A stretch of DNA of 64,000 bases from Phytophthora quininea. Taxonomy: Eukaryota > Oomycota > Peronosporomycetes > Peronosporales > Peronosporaceae. Of this stretch, positions 32,156 through 43,375 are shown piece after piece. Location of the stretch: assembly GCA_011947345.1 (NCBI GenBank), contig JAAVTG010000538.1, positions 124,001 through 188,000 of the forward strand, read 5' to 3'. The translations under genes and the position numbers were made by a program. The notes beneath the pieces were generated by a model. It ran no database searches, was not told the DNA's origin, and saw only the letters and a list, made by a program, of their open reading frames with translations. Positions within the stretch are counted from its first letter, which is position 1. Each line of letters starts with the position of its first letter.

Positions 32156-33604
32156 CTACGACATCTTCAATTCGTTGCGTGGATCGTTCAATGACTCGTC
32201 GACCAAAACGTTCTCCACAGTTTCCGGGATCCGCATCATCAGGTCGCTCCACACAGAGATGGGGACGTCCAGGTTTCCAGGCACGCGGTATCTCGGGCTA
32301 ATCGGCATCTTTAGATCGATCCGAGACGCATTAAAGTGGATGATAATCTGCGAGCCTCGAGCGTCTTCTTGGACGACGATCTGCCAGCCAACTTTTAAGC
32401 GAAAGCCGGCGGACTCGACTCCTCCCAGTAGCTTCGACTCCATCAAGGTTTGTCCTACAAAGACGACTCTAGACTCGTCTTGAATGTGCTTGCGCATGAC
32501 TTTTCTCATTTGAGCTCCTGAAATCCCAATGCCTTCAAAGCCTGCCAATGCAGCGAAGTAGCTTGCAATCTTAGTATCGCTTTCCTCCTCGGACTGCTGC
32601 GGATGAAAATGGATACCCTTATCGTAGTTGTGGAGTTTTTCCTGGACTGGGCGACGTGTTTCACCCAACACGGCCCAGATCGCTCTCGCCGTGTCTTGGA
32701 CGCCGAACGGGACGCGACTGCGCTGCTTGACATCCAGTAAAGTTCCCTCGATCACATCACGTTCACAAATTCGCTTCTGCGCTGAACAAGGAAGATCAAG
32801 TATGTCTCTGTCGCGTAAGAGCTTGTCCACACCAGCGTGCAGCTCGTCGCACTCGTAAAGTATCTTCTGGATGACCTGCGTATTGTCCGCTGGAACCAAC
32901 GAGGTGGACGGGAACAAGATCCCACTGGAACGCTGAACCCGCAAAAGATCTTGCATCATCTGTACAAGAAAACGAGGTAAATGCCATCGCTAGAGGAGAA
33001 AGAGTTGATGGTGTTTCGAGCGTACCTTCATGCGGAATCGGCGTTTCAGGAATCGTCGTAAGCTCGCAGCTTCTTGTCGCTGTAAAGTCAGCATTTGCCG
33101 TAGCGTATCGTTTTCAAGCTCTGCTTTGCGTCGTCTCTCTTGCTGTCGATGCGCAATTTCCTCCCACATCGTAGCAGCAGGCGACCGAGAGGATTCATCC
33201 GATGCAGCGCGTAGCATCCGTCGCGACTTCTTGGCCTCTAACGTCTTGAGTGTGTTGGTCAGTTTTGCAGCCTCTCGGTCGAGGTTGGCGAGCGTCTCCT
33301 TCGTCGTCGGACGTCGAGTTCCTTTGGATTGGTTTACAGGTGCACCTTGAGACTGAGCAGAGTCGTCACAAGGCTCCGAGTACATTGTTTCTCGATCGAG
33401 ATTGCCTTCCAACGACGACGCTCGAGGTGTTAGTCCCTTCAGTAAGCTATCCATGGCGCTAAGTTGATCGACAGCTAGGAGATTTGAGCCCGTCGGCGTG
33501 GCAATGCCAATGTAGGCCAGTGTCTCGTCGAGGAAGTCAAGCAAATGAGTGCCACTCAGCTCGACCGGAAGGAGGCCTTGAAGGGTTGCGAAGTTGTTCT
33601 CCAT
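32156..33604 (-). CDS. G12: bZIP-like/START-like family protein
   Basis: Exons 33604-33026 and 32959-32156 (66-bp intron, phase 0) give 460 aa without a break. Start MENNFATLQG by comparison with G13. The acidic N-terminus is about 110 aa. The stub KGTRRPTTKETLANLDREAA is less basic than in G9, with Thr and Asn where others have Lys or Arg. Second coil: MWEEIAHRQQERRRKAELEN, ending RRFLKRRFRMK at the intron. C-terminal domain: CDELHAGVDKLLRDRD, LPCSAQK (degenerate PCPGR), VPFGVQDTARAIW. It forms a tandem pair with G13. Confidence 0.87.
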
Positions 33605-33952
33605 GGCAAGTCGCCGTCTCGATATGGCCGTCTGTGGTGGCCTGGTCAACTGTGGAAGTGGCAGGCACTCACACTTGGAACTGGCTCAGAAATGCTGCCC
33701 GATGATCGCAAACTGCGATGTGTCAGAATGATTCATCATCCATGTAAAGTGCAACGAGCACTGGCAGAGGTCGACAACCTCCCACAAACCTACAAACTGT
33801 TTCCCCACAAGGCCACGAGATACGACCGCAATGCTTTGCTCTGGGCGTGATCAGCTGATGATTCAAAAGTGAGAAGAGCGGCTGGATGTTAGGTCTCCCT
33901 CTTCCGCTGCAGCTATTACAGCAAGGACGCATCGAATTCAACGGCACGCTTC

Positions 33953-35414
33953 TTACTTAGTGCACGCTTTCTTGAAAGCCTCATCGACCAGAAAGCTCTC
34001 CACTGTGTCTGGGAGTCGCTTTACAAGCTCGCTCCACACAGAGACTGGCACGTCCAACGTTCCTGGCACTCGATACTGCGCACTTGTTGGCGTCTTCAGA
34101 TCGATACGCGACGCGTCGAAGTGGACGATAAGTTGCGAAGAAGTTTCGCCGTTTGGACCTCGAACGTCTTCCTGGACGGTGATCTGCCACGTCGTCTTCA
34201 CGCGGAATCCGGCCGGCTCGATGCCTCCCAACAGCATCGGCTCCATCAACGTCTGCCCGACGAAGACGATCCTGATGTCGTCTTCGCTGAACTTACGTTT
34301 GACCTTTCTTATCTGAGCGCCAGAGATCCCGATGCCTTCAAAGCCCGTCAACGCAGCAAAATAGCTGGTGGTGAAGGTGTCGCTCTCTTCCTCCGACTGC
34401 TGCGGGTGGAATTTAAGTTGGATGTCGTAGACTTGGACCTTTTGGTGAACGTGGTCCCCGGCTTCACGAAGGAAGGTCCAGATCGCTCTGGCAACGTCCT
34501 GGGCACCAAACGGAACTCGACTGCGTTGCTCGAGGTCCAGCAGAACGCCGTCGATCACATTGCGCTTGGACGTTCGCTTTTGGGATGGACACGAAGACTC
34601 CCCAATCGAGCGCTGGTGCCCATCAGAATACAGCCCTTCACATTCAAAGAGCATCTTCTCAAGGACTTGGGAGTTGTTGGCAGGCACTGACGAGATCGAC
34701 GAAAACAACAGCGCGTTGTGGCGCTGAACACCCAACAGGTCCTGCATCATCTGTAGGAAATCGGTGAATATGGCAGACAAGAGCGTGTTGCTGGTAAATA
34801 AACCGCACCTTCATCCGAAATCTGCGCTTTAGAAAGCGTCGTAAGCTGGCGGCTTCTTGTCGTTGGAAAGTCAGCATCTCTCGCAGTGCATCATTGTCGA
34901 TCTCTGCTTTTCGACGTCTCTCTTGCTGCCGACGCGCAATTTGCTGCCACATGACAGCGTTGGACGGTCGCGTGGCTTCCTTGTCTGGTACAATAGCCCC
35001 GCTTAACATACCTTGTGCTTGCATGGACTTCAGCTTGCTGGTCAATCTCTTGGCCTCTCGTTCGAGATCGATAATCATCTCTTTCGTCGAAGGCCGTCGG
35101 GTTCTCTTGAGTTGCTTCTGTGGTGCGACTTCACACCAAGCAGCGATCTGCTCAAGCCGCTCGAGATCGCTTCTAGACGAATCGTCAGACGTCTCACAGC
35201 CAGAAACACGAGGTGTTGATCCATTCATGAAGTTGTCAACGTCGAAAGAGTCGACAAGTTGCTCGACCGCTTGGAGGTCCGTGTCAAAAGGCACTGCGGT
35301 GCTGAATGTCTCGAGACGTGGCTCATTGGCGAAATCGAGCGAGTGAGTGCGGCGAAGCGCTGCTGGTAGGATGTCTTGAGGGGCGGCGAAGTTGTTTAGC
35401 TGACCGGCATCCAT
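33953..35414 (-). CDS. G13: bZIP-like/START-like family protein, tandem copy of G12
   Basis: Exons 35414-34809 and 34750-33953 (58-bp intron) give about 467 aa, no break. ATG 35414 matches the G12 start; the frame is open to another ATG at 35582, which would add 56 residues. The stub KRTRRPSTKEMIIDLEREAK and coil MWQQIARRQQERRRKAEIDN are close to G12, and the C-terminal domains share long identical runs such as GFEGIGISGAQ. The PCPGR motif is further degraded (SSCPSQKR). A tandem duplication in direct orientation with about 350 bp between the genes. Confidence 0.87.
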
Positions 35415-35756
35415 TGTAATCACTGCCGCAAGGCCGTTGCGCTTTGATGAGTGTGGCACTGGGGAAGTGACTGCTGAAGTGGAGAACAAATTGCTGTCTG
35501 GCTTACTTGGTGGAGTCACGCTGAGTTTCGGGGAACCGGATTGTTCAGGATGCAAGTGCGATCTGTAACAAAGATTCATCATTGCTGTTGGCGACGCAAT
35601 CTGCCAACAACGGCGTCAACTGGACAGCAAACGCCACAAACCTACAAACGGCTGCACGGCTGTCCATCGAAGCCACGAGGTAACACCACGAAAGGCTTTA
35701 CTTTGGACGTGATCAATTGATGATTCAGAAATGAGAAGAACGACGGCAACGGTCAG

Positions 35757-37043
35757 TTAACGTAGCAAACGATTCTCGACGACTTGGTGCATCCGCTGCA
35801 TGTTCAGGCCATACGATCCGATCACCAGATCCGTCAGCACACCCACAGGAAAGTTCTCCGCAGACATGTCGTCCAATTGGGGCGTTAAATGGACAACAGA
35901 CTCGATGCTGGTCCCTCCAGCAATCTCCTCGACCACCGTCCAACCACTTTCGTTCAAATTGACGCACTCCATTCCGAATGGAGCGCCTTCTGTTTGTCCG
36001 GTGGTTGCCCACACCATCACCACTCGGTTCTCTTCTACAACACGCTTCCCTAGGATATGCATCCGTACCAAAGCTTCTGCTCGACGTAGACGCAAAGTGA
36101 CGCAGAACTCCGCTCGAACAATGTCGGCTGTGCAATCTAGCGCCTATACAACACACATTCAGTCTGTGCAGAATAAACTCATCAAGGACAACACACACCT
36201 TATAGTATCCGTTGTCTAGTTCAATGCGCTGCGTCGTTAACGTTGTCCACATTGCTTCCACCACGTCATGAAGAGGGAAAGGAGATATCTTGGCGTCAAC
36301 CATCTCCACACAGACATTTCCAATGTCATGGAGCTTGACTTGCGCACAATTCCGATCACGCTTTGCGCCGATAAAGCCAGCCTCTCTCATCGCTGCATCC
36401 ACTCGTTCAAAAGTTTATCTACACGAGATGATAGAAGACCATCAACATCTTCTACGAGATCGCCCGCTCGCCGGACTTGCGTCCTCTGATCTTCTCTATC
36501 CAAAGCTTCATCTGCTGGTCGTTTACGTAACAACGTCTCCAAACTGCGAGCCAGCTTCAGCTGTCCTTCAAGCTCTCCCCGAAGCTTCATGTTCTCAACC
36601 TCGACCTTTAGTCTCTCCTTCCGTTGGCTCTTAGCAACACGTTCCCACAATGACGACGAATTTCCATCGTCACCACCCGATAAATGCGATCCTACCTCAT
36701 CCTTGAGCCCACTTAGCTCTTGCTCTAACTGCTCAACTTGCTTTCTCAGATAACGAAGCTCTTCCTGTTGGCGTCGATGCCTTATCTTCCTCGTCGACTT
36801 TGGCGGCTTTTGCTGAAGAATTCCAGGAGATTTAGCGGTGGTAGTTTGTTCATCCTGTTCACTAACAAGTGGCGCTGAATTGTCAGCCAGTTCTGCTGTC
36901 TGGAGCAGATCGAAAGTATCAAGAGGTACCAACTCTTCCTCCTGGACTTCTGGGACCAACAGGTCGAAGCCTTCCACGTCGTCCAGCAGCTCTAGCGACT
37001 CGTCCAAGGACAGCAATTCTGCGGTGGGCGTTGACTGCTCCAT
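35757..37043 (-). CDS. G14: bZIP-like/START-like family protein (one frame break)
   Basis: Exons 37043-36199 and 36143-35757 (55-bp intron) give about 410 aa once one base is added to the A4 run 36409-36412. The first family intron is absent and the second is present after NGYYK. Start MEQSTPTAELLSLDESLELL. Stub STRKIRHRRQQEELRYLRKQ, then long heptads. Second coil LWERVAKSQRKERLKVEVEN. The START-like part has VEMVDAKISPFPLHDVVEAM. The phase fits only with the added base, so the break looks artefactual. Only 43 bp separate its start from the stop of G15. Confidence 0.78.
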
Positions 37044-37086
37044 TGTGAAGTAATTTGTCAAATAGAAAGTGCACTAGACTAGGCTT

Positions 37087-38353
37087 TTACGTCGGGGTCT
37101 GTCCCTCATTGTTTTGCAGCATCTCTCGAAGTATAGTATCCTCCACGAAATGGCTGAACTGCGTGATCGAGTCTTCCCAGAAAGCGATCCCCATGTCAAT
37201 GAACGCACGAGGCACCCACTTCACACCAATATCGTAGGCGGTCCCCACTGGCATATTTGCCGTCGCTTGACGGTGTGAATAAATCATAGACGTCGGGCCC
37301 AGATCTGACGCTGGACCCGGCCGTACAATCATCTGCGTAGTTTCTTGGAACGCAATACTAACGCCTACACATACCGGTTCAATAAGTCGACGGAAAACGT
37401 AGACTGCTCGGTCTTGCTCGACGTACTTCCGACCCACATTCCGCAGGATAACGCGGACTTGAACTGTTCCTGCGGTGAACGAGCTACACATGCTCTGCTT
37501 GAAAGTGTTGTCGTCTGCTTCGTAATACTAAAAGAATAAATAATGAATATTAGCAATTTAGCCGCATGTGGTCGCGGCCGGTGCGCACCTTGACAAACGC
37601 TGGTTTGGGTCGTTGCGGTCCTTCTTCTCTCAGACATTTCCAGACGGTTTTCTCAGTCAACTGCAGACCAAAAGGCACCGCGTACGAGTCCAAACACTCG
37701 ACAAACGTCCCTTCCGTCTTACTTGGTGCGATGCTCTTTCTTCCTGGGCAAGGAAGTTCCTCGATGTGTAAATTCCTGAAAAAGTGTCCACGTTTGCGTA
37801 GGTTTCATCCATCCCGACTAAAAGTTTCTGGAAAATGATTTCGTCATCCGTTGGAAGACAAACCCCTTGAGTGTTTACTTCGTATTTGCTGCACAAACCC
37901 ACTGAAGCTGCCACAATCTGCGAAAAGATAAGTATTATATGGTCACAACAAATATTTATAAAAGAAAAAAACTTACATCATTTCGCATCCTTCTCTTGAA
38001 ACCTTGCAGTAAACGCTTCGCCTGCCATAGCTTCCACTTGACTTGATCCTTCAATCTTCGGTTTTCCTCTTCACTTTTTGACGCTTTAATTGTTGGTCAT
38101 CACAGATCTGTTCCCAATCTGAAGCCTGTCCAAAGCCTTTTCCCCGCGTTCTCAACGTTTTCTGGAGCGTTTCTAATTTCTCCTGAAGCTGCTGCTCGCT
38201 CTTCTGCAGCCTCTTCAACTCCTCGCGCCGCTGCAGTCGCCACGTACACTTGTTTTTCTTCTTGCCAGGCTTAGTGTCTTTCATCTCTGGGATCGCGTTC
38301 GCGTCCTCCGCCATCTCGCAGCCATCCAGCAACGCCATGATCTCCAAATCCAT
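37087..38353 (-). CDS. G15: bZIP-like/START-like family protein (two frame breaks)
   Basis: Exons 38353-37977, 37917-37589 and 37527-37087 with 59- and 61-bp introns at both family positions. About 382 aa when one base is added at T5 38075-38079 and one at A5 37779-37783; both exons then have lengths divisible by three. Very short acidic start (MDLEIMALLDGCEMAEDANA). Stub KKKNKCTWRLQRREELKRLQ. The second coil is split by the first break. C-terminal domain: VGMDETYANVDT, a PCPGRK motif beyond the break, VPFGLQLTEKTVW. Divergent from G16 with 74 bp between starts. Confidence 0.76.
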
Positions 38354-38427
38354 TTTTCTAGAACTGGGTCGGGTCAGATAATTCTTTTGGGTACTGAAAT
38401 GGGTAAACTGGCTCCATTCCTGTGGCC

Positions 38428-39677
38428 ATGAGCTTCCTGCTGATCGAGACGGAGGACGCCGCCGTCGTCCAAGACGCGTTCAACCTCATCGACGCTTGCG
38501 ACAATGGTCCCATCCCTGCTGCAATCCCAGAGCCAGCAGCTCCGACGATACTTAAGCGCAGCAGAGCCGAAAGTAATCGCGAACGAGACTTCCGACGTCG
38601 TCAGCGACTCAAAGAGGAGAAATTGACGTTGGAAATGCAAAGTCAGCAGCTGCAGGAGCAATTGCAGCAATTGCGAGACTCTGGCAGCACTTGCAGGTCG
38701 TCTAACTCGGACATACAGAGCAGAGTGGAGGCGGAATTGCTCAATCGGTCGCTCCGGAAGGCTGTGGCGGCCGAGATCAAGTGGGCCAAGTCATTGCGAG
38801 AAGTGCTGGACAAGCGACCCACCGCAGAGACCGTATCGATAGACGGCTCGTTGTTAAGCTTAACGTCTGAAAGTGTGCATGTGAGTCCGTCGGCGTTTAA
38901 AGACGACCCGAGTGCGATCCGCAAGGAGATTATGGCGACCATGGACAAGATGTACTTTGAAGCCAAGAAGACGATCGATCCGCTGACGGGGGCAGCAGCC
39001 ACGCCGCCGTCACTGGGCTCCCATTATAACGTCAAGTTGTCTCAAACTGCTGGCCCAATGACCGAGATGACGTCGGAAACGCCACTAAATTGCAGCTTTG
39101 AAGCGGCCGGAGAGGTGCTGCAGACGATGTTTGGACAGCCTCAACCGGTGCCGGAGCCACATATGGCTGCCCGGATCACACATGTAAGTTTTTATATTCA
39201 TCGTTTGCTGGTATCTTTATTATATTCATTTTTTAATTGCTTTTGCAGGCTCGAATGACTACGGAGGATGGCCATATCGAAAAGCAGTTTACTGTAGATC
39301 TTGGGGGCTCACGAGTTAAGGAGAATTTGGATGGTGTTGGTATTTTACGACGACACAAAGAGGACGACTGCGAGATGGTGCTGTGGGCGGCCATCTCCTT
39401 CCACCAGAGCGGTAAGATTTCCTTTCGAGAGTGTTCGTGGATGGTTGCCGCGCGTGCAGCTCCGTCGGCCACTGAGGAATCGGTCATCCGGCTTAATTAC
39501 CGCCTCAGTGCCGAGAAGGCGAAAGGATGCAACTATATTAACGGGGAGCACATCGACCACGTGCGAAACCACGCGCTGGGCGCGATTGGAACTCGAGTGA
39601 AGACCAAGCACACCATGCTGCAGCGGAAAATGCTCGTCGAGACTGGTCGACACGATTTAGCGAGCTTCTTGGCGTAG
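38428..39677 (+). CDS. G16: bZIP/START-like family protein with canonical bZIP spacing
   Basis: Exons 38428-39183 and 39249-39677 (65-bp intron at the second family position only) give 394 aa, no break. Start MSFLLIETEDAAVVQ; the GTG two codons earlier is not used in eukaryotes. The basic region has an Asn seven residues before an invariant-type Arg (S-N-RERDFRR-R) and leucines 10, 17 and 24 residues after that Arg, which is exact bZIP spacing. The second coil is shortened, and the C-terminal domain is divergent (no PCPGR). Likely a true DNA-binding bZIP with a START-like tail. Confidence 0.87.
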
Positions 39678-39851
39678 CAGTAGAGATTTAAAATAAAATA
39701 ATATGATTGCGAGGGGTTTCCAACACTTTCATAATCGGCGCTGTTGACGGGGCATGAGCACTGTACATATGTGATTGCCTAATCCTTTGACATGTTTTGT
39801 TGGTTCACTGAGATACAGAAAAGCATGCTCGTCATTTCCGCATTTGCATCG

Positions 39852-40256
39852 ATGGAGTACTCGGACGACATCGTGTTGGAGTACTCGGACGAGGTTCTCG
39901 ACCTGCTTAAATCTGATAGCTGGCTAGAAGGTATTGCTGCGATAAAAGTGGAAGAATTGACCAACCAACCACAGCAAGATGACGTCCAGACCGCTAGCAA
40001 AACGCCCAAGCGACGACGAAACAAGCAGAAAATTGAGGCGTTACGGCTGGAAATTCAACAGTTCGAGATGCAGCTCAATCGGCTGAAAACCGAGGAGCCA
40101 AACACTGAAATTTGGCGTGACATCGCGGCCAAGCAGTATCAAGAACGACTGCAGGCGGAACAAGCGAATGCCCAGCTCAAGAAGGTGTTAGCTCTGCAAC
40201 TTTCATTTATTAAATCGCTGTCGAATTGTCTGCGGGTTGGGATTCCTACGACGTAG
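39852..40256 (+). CDS. G17: bZIP-only short family member
   Basis: 134 aa in one exon from the ATG at 39852 (MEYSDDIVLEYSDEVLDLLK); the frame is open to a TTG at 39792. Acidic start, basic stub KTPKRRRNKQKIEALRLEIQ, then the second coil IWRDIAAKQYQERLQAEQAN, and a stop where other members have their first intron. No START-like domain. The next base but one after its stop is the end of the convergent G18, so the domain cannot lie downstream. Confidence 0.75.
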   Translation: MEYSDDIVLEYSDEVLDLLKSDSWLEGIAAIKVEELTNQPQQDDVQTASKTPKRRRNKQKIEALRLEIQQFEMQLNRLKTEEPNTEIWRDIAAKQYQERLQAEQANAQLKKVLALQLSFIKSLSNCLRVGIPTT

Positions 40257-40257
40257 T

Positions 40258-41482
40258 TTAAATGTGAAGTTGTTCGACACGGTCCAAAATCCTCTTTTGC
40301 ACGGCGTCGAGGCGGTGTTTGGCCATCCTTTGGTGCTTTCTCGCTTGCTGCATGTCGAATGTTGTGCTACCTGAAGAAATCCCAAAGTGCGAGCCTGATA
40401 GACGATTGCACATGTGCACGGCAGACTCTTCCTCCGGGTTACTTGGCAACTTCTTGATCGCGACACATCCTTGCGACGTAAAGCATGGCTTCCCGTCAAG
40501 CATTGTCAATAGCGACGTCCAAACCAGCACAGCGCGGTTCTCCTCTTCATATTTCTCCATCAGAGTCACCCCATCCAACATTAAAGCTCCTTCTGTACTA
40601 CCGTTCCCAAAATCCATGGAGTACTTCATCTCTGCCGATTGCTGGGTCAATTGCTTGGCCTTGATGATATAAGGACCCGAGTCCGGCCCAAATACTTCTC
40701 GACCGAGCATCATATCCCACATTAACTGCACGGTGGGCTTGAATTTCAGTCCTAATGGCGCAGTACTTGTCAACTCGATGCAGGGTCCAGCAATGGGGTC
40801 TTGATGCTTGATCGTCGCTGATGAAGTTAATGTCTCCATCACCTCACTCCCAAGAAGAGGGTTCGACCCAAACACATAGTCCACCGAAGGATAATGGCGA
40901 CGCAGCACTCCCTTCAGATGTGCCGAGATGGTCTCATGGCTATTGAAATGGGTCGGTGTCAATTGATGAACTTGCAGGTTGAGGACATCTCGACTCACGA
41001 TCGTCTGGACACGCTACAGCAACAGCATTAGCTGGAAATCAACTTGTCTACTAAACTACCAGTCTTACCTTGGCCAGAGTCGTCTCATGATCGATTAAAG
41101 ACCTGAAGGCTTGAGTGGCGTGGAGCTGTTCAATGACGCAGCCTCTCAACTGCCGGTTCACTGCTTGTGTCTGTTGCAGCTTCTGTTCCTCGTCCAGCTC
41201 CTCGTCCAGCCATCTCCATTTGGACTCGCTGACTTCTTCGCTTCGGCTTGGATGCTGCAACTTCAACAGCTCCAATTGCGCTTCGTATTGAGCCACTTGA
41301 CGCCGTAAAGCTTCTCGTTCTGCCTTCTTCCGCTCCCGACGTTTGCGTTCGTAGTCCGGAGCGTCTTTGGCTCGGGGTTTCTTAGTTTTGCCGGTACTTT
41401 GGCCGTTGCAACTGTCAATGAACGCTAGAACGTCATGCAAGACAGCTTGCGTGTCGCTGGACTCGTCCAATTGATCTGCCAT
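40258..41482 (-). CDS. G18: divergent bZIP-like/START-like family protein
   Basis: Exons 41482-41069 and 41013-40258 (55-bp phase-0 intron at the first family position) give 389 aa. Start MADQLDESSDTQAVLHDVLA. The basic region RKRRERKKAEREALRRQVAQ is longer and more basic than in most members, with a clear leucine/tyrosine coil (QYEAQLELLK). The second coil is rich in Gln and Glu (DEELDEEQKLQQTQAVNRQL). The C-terminal domain keeps the overall pattern (YPSVDYVF, CIELTSTAPLGLKFKPTVQL). It marks the right edge of the cluster. Confidence 0.85.
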
Positions 41483-41764
41483 AGCGACGGCGGATTTCAA
41501 AGTGGGGTAGAGGCGATGGAAGCCATCTGGATGCAATCATTCCAGACTGACATCAACAGGATTGATTGCCACGTGGACATGTCCATGGTGTCCTGCGTCA
41601 CTAGTGACGAGGAACGCGTCGCTATTAATTTTATAAGAAGTTTCGAAACGCATCGAGTGTGTTTCTGTGATCGTTTACTTGTCTGGTTGCAGTATGGGAT
41701 CGATCAGAGAGGCACGCTAGGGGTCCCGAAAGCTCAGTCGATATTCCACTTGTAAGGTCGCAAG

Positions 41765-43329
41765 ATGATGGCGACGGATGAAGAAACCCCACGAATGACG
41801 ACGAAAATCTACGAAGACATGGAAGACGGAGACTACGGCACTTTCCTAGGCCAGAAGGACCGAGTGCAGGACCCTCAAAGTTCCTTTCGGAAATGGTTCA
41901 TGCTCGCAATCTTGTCGATGCTCACCGCCGTCAACCAAGGCATCTGCTACTCGTACGCACCGATCGCCGGTATCGTCGAAAAGCGCTGGGAAGAACGCGT
42001 AAGTTTGGTTGTATTAACGTCGAGTTATCTAGTACTCACCAAGTCTTTTTCAACATGCAGATCCACTCGACAGAATTGATCACGGTCTACTTCATCTCGT
42101 ACATTCCATGCTCCTTTATCGGGTCCTGGATCATGGACAAGAAAGGTCTTCGCTACGGCGCTCTACTTGGTGGATTCTTACAAGCTCTTGGGGCAAGTCT
42201 GCGCTACTTTGCGTGCGCCTTTGAGCCGGCTGGAGAGGCCTATTTGACTCTACTCGGCCAAATCCTGGCCTCGATCGCAATGCCTTTCATGGTCAACTCT
42301 CCACCCGTGTTGTCAGCGAACTGGTTCCCACCGTCGATGCGAGCTACGTCGACCAGCGTAGCTGTGAACGCGAACGCTATGGGCACTGCGTTCGTGTACC
42401 TGACTGCCCCGTTCATTGTGCGCTCGAGTGACGAAGTTCCGTTCTGGAATTTGTGTGTAGCGGTCGTCACTGTCATCTCGTGGGTCGTCAGTGTCTTCTT
42501 CTTGCGGTCATTTCCAAGGACTGGCGTGGCCCAGTCGGTCATTTCGGACGTACAGCTACGAGATGAATACGACTGGGCTCAATGGGCTACAGCATTCACA
42601 CACGCTGGCTTCTGGCACACTGTTGTAGCTTTCTCCGTGGCCGAGTGCATTTTGAACACCATGTGTGCACTTCTCGGTAAATTCCTAAGCGTAGCGCAGT
42701 TCTCAAAGGCTCAGATCGGGCTAGTGGGGGCTGCGTTCATCGTCAGTTCACTCGTCGGCGGCCAAATCATCAGTCAATATGTGGATCGCAAACGCAACCA
42801 CAAGACAGCACTGCAACTTTGTCTGCTGTTGACTGCAGTGGCGATCACTTCGTTCCGACTTGTCCCGAAGGTCGACGTGCATGCCACGTTGATCAGCTTG
42901 CTCTTCCTGGGAGCTGTACTGGGCCCACTACAACCCATTGTGTTGGAATTGGGAGTCGAATGTGCCTACCCGACAAGCGAAGCTACCGTGGCTGCGTTGC
43001 AACAGCTCTGCGGGAATTTCTTGTCAGCGGTGGTGGTGCCTGGTTTGAGTGCACTACGACGGACACATACGGACGGCACGGGACATGTACCAGCTAAGTA
43101 TTTCTACGCCAGTCCCGAGTGGGTCATGGTCTTCATGACAACCACGACCTTCATCATCTTTTGCTTCTTGTACGTACGGATATTGCTGCCCAAAGGATTC
43201 TTCTTTACTAACAAGTTGTTGTACAGCGATGGCAAATACAAGAGATTCGCACACGAAGCCTCAAAGAAGGTCAAAGCGAACCGTGTGCTCTTTGCAAGAC
43301 CATCCCAAAATTCAGACAGCTTCTTCTAA
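41765..43329 (+). CDS. MFS transporter, SLC49/FLVCR-like
   Basis: Exons 41765-41998, 42061-43169 and probably 43227-43329, about 481 aa. The last 57-bp intron (43170-43226) has no stop and a length divisible by three, so retention would still give protein; splicing is inferred from the two paralogues at 51608 and 56418. Twelve hydrophobic segments are apparent. The loop SANWFPPSMRATSTSVAVNA-NAMG resembles the W-F-x-x-x-x-R/V signature of SLC49 (FLVCR/DIRC2) carriers, and DRKRNHKT is the mid-protein MFS-type basic loop. Substrate unknown; haem, choline or metal export is known in the family. First of three copies in the window. Confidence 0.88.
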
Positions 43330-43375
43330 CAATCTCCTCGCTTTAAAACGATAAATTCTACCGATCCTTATTGAT

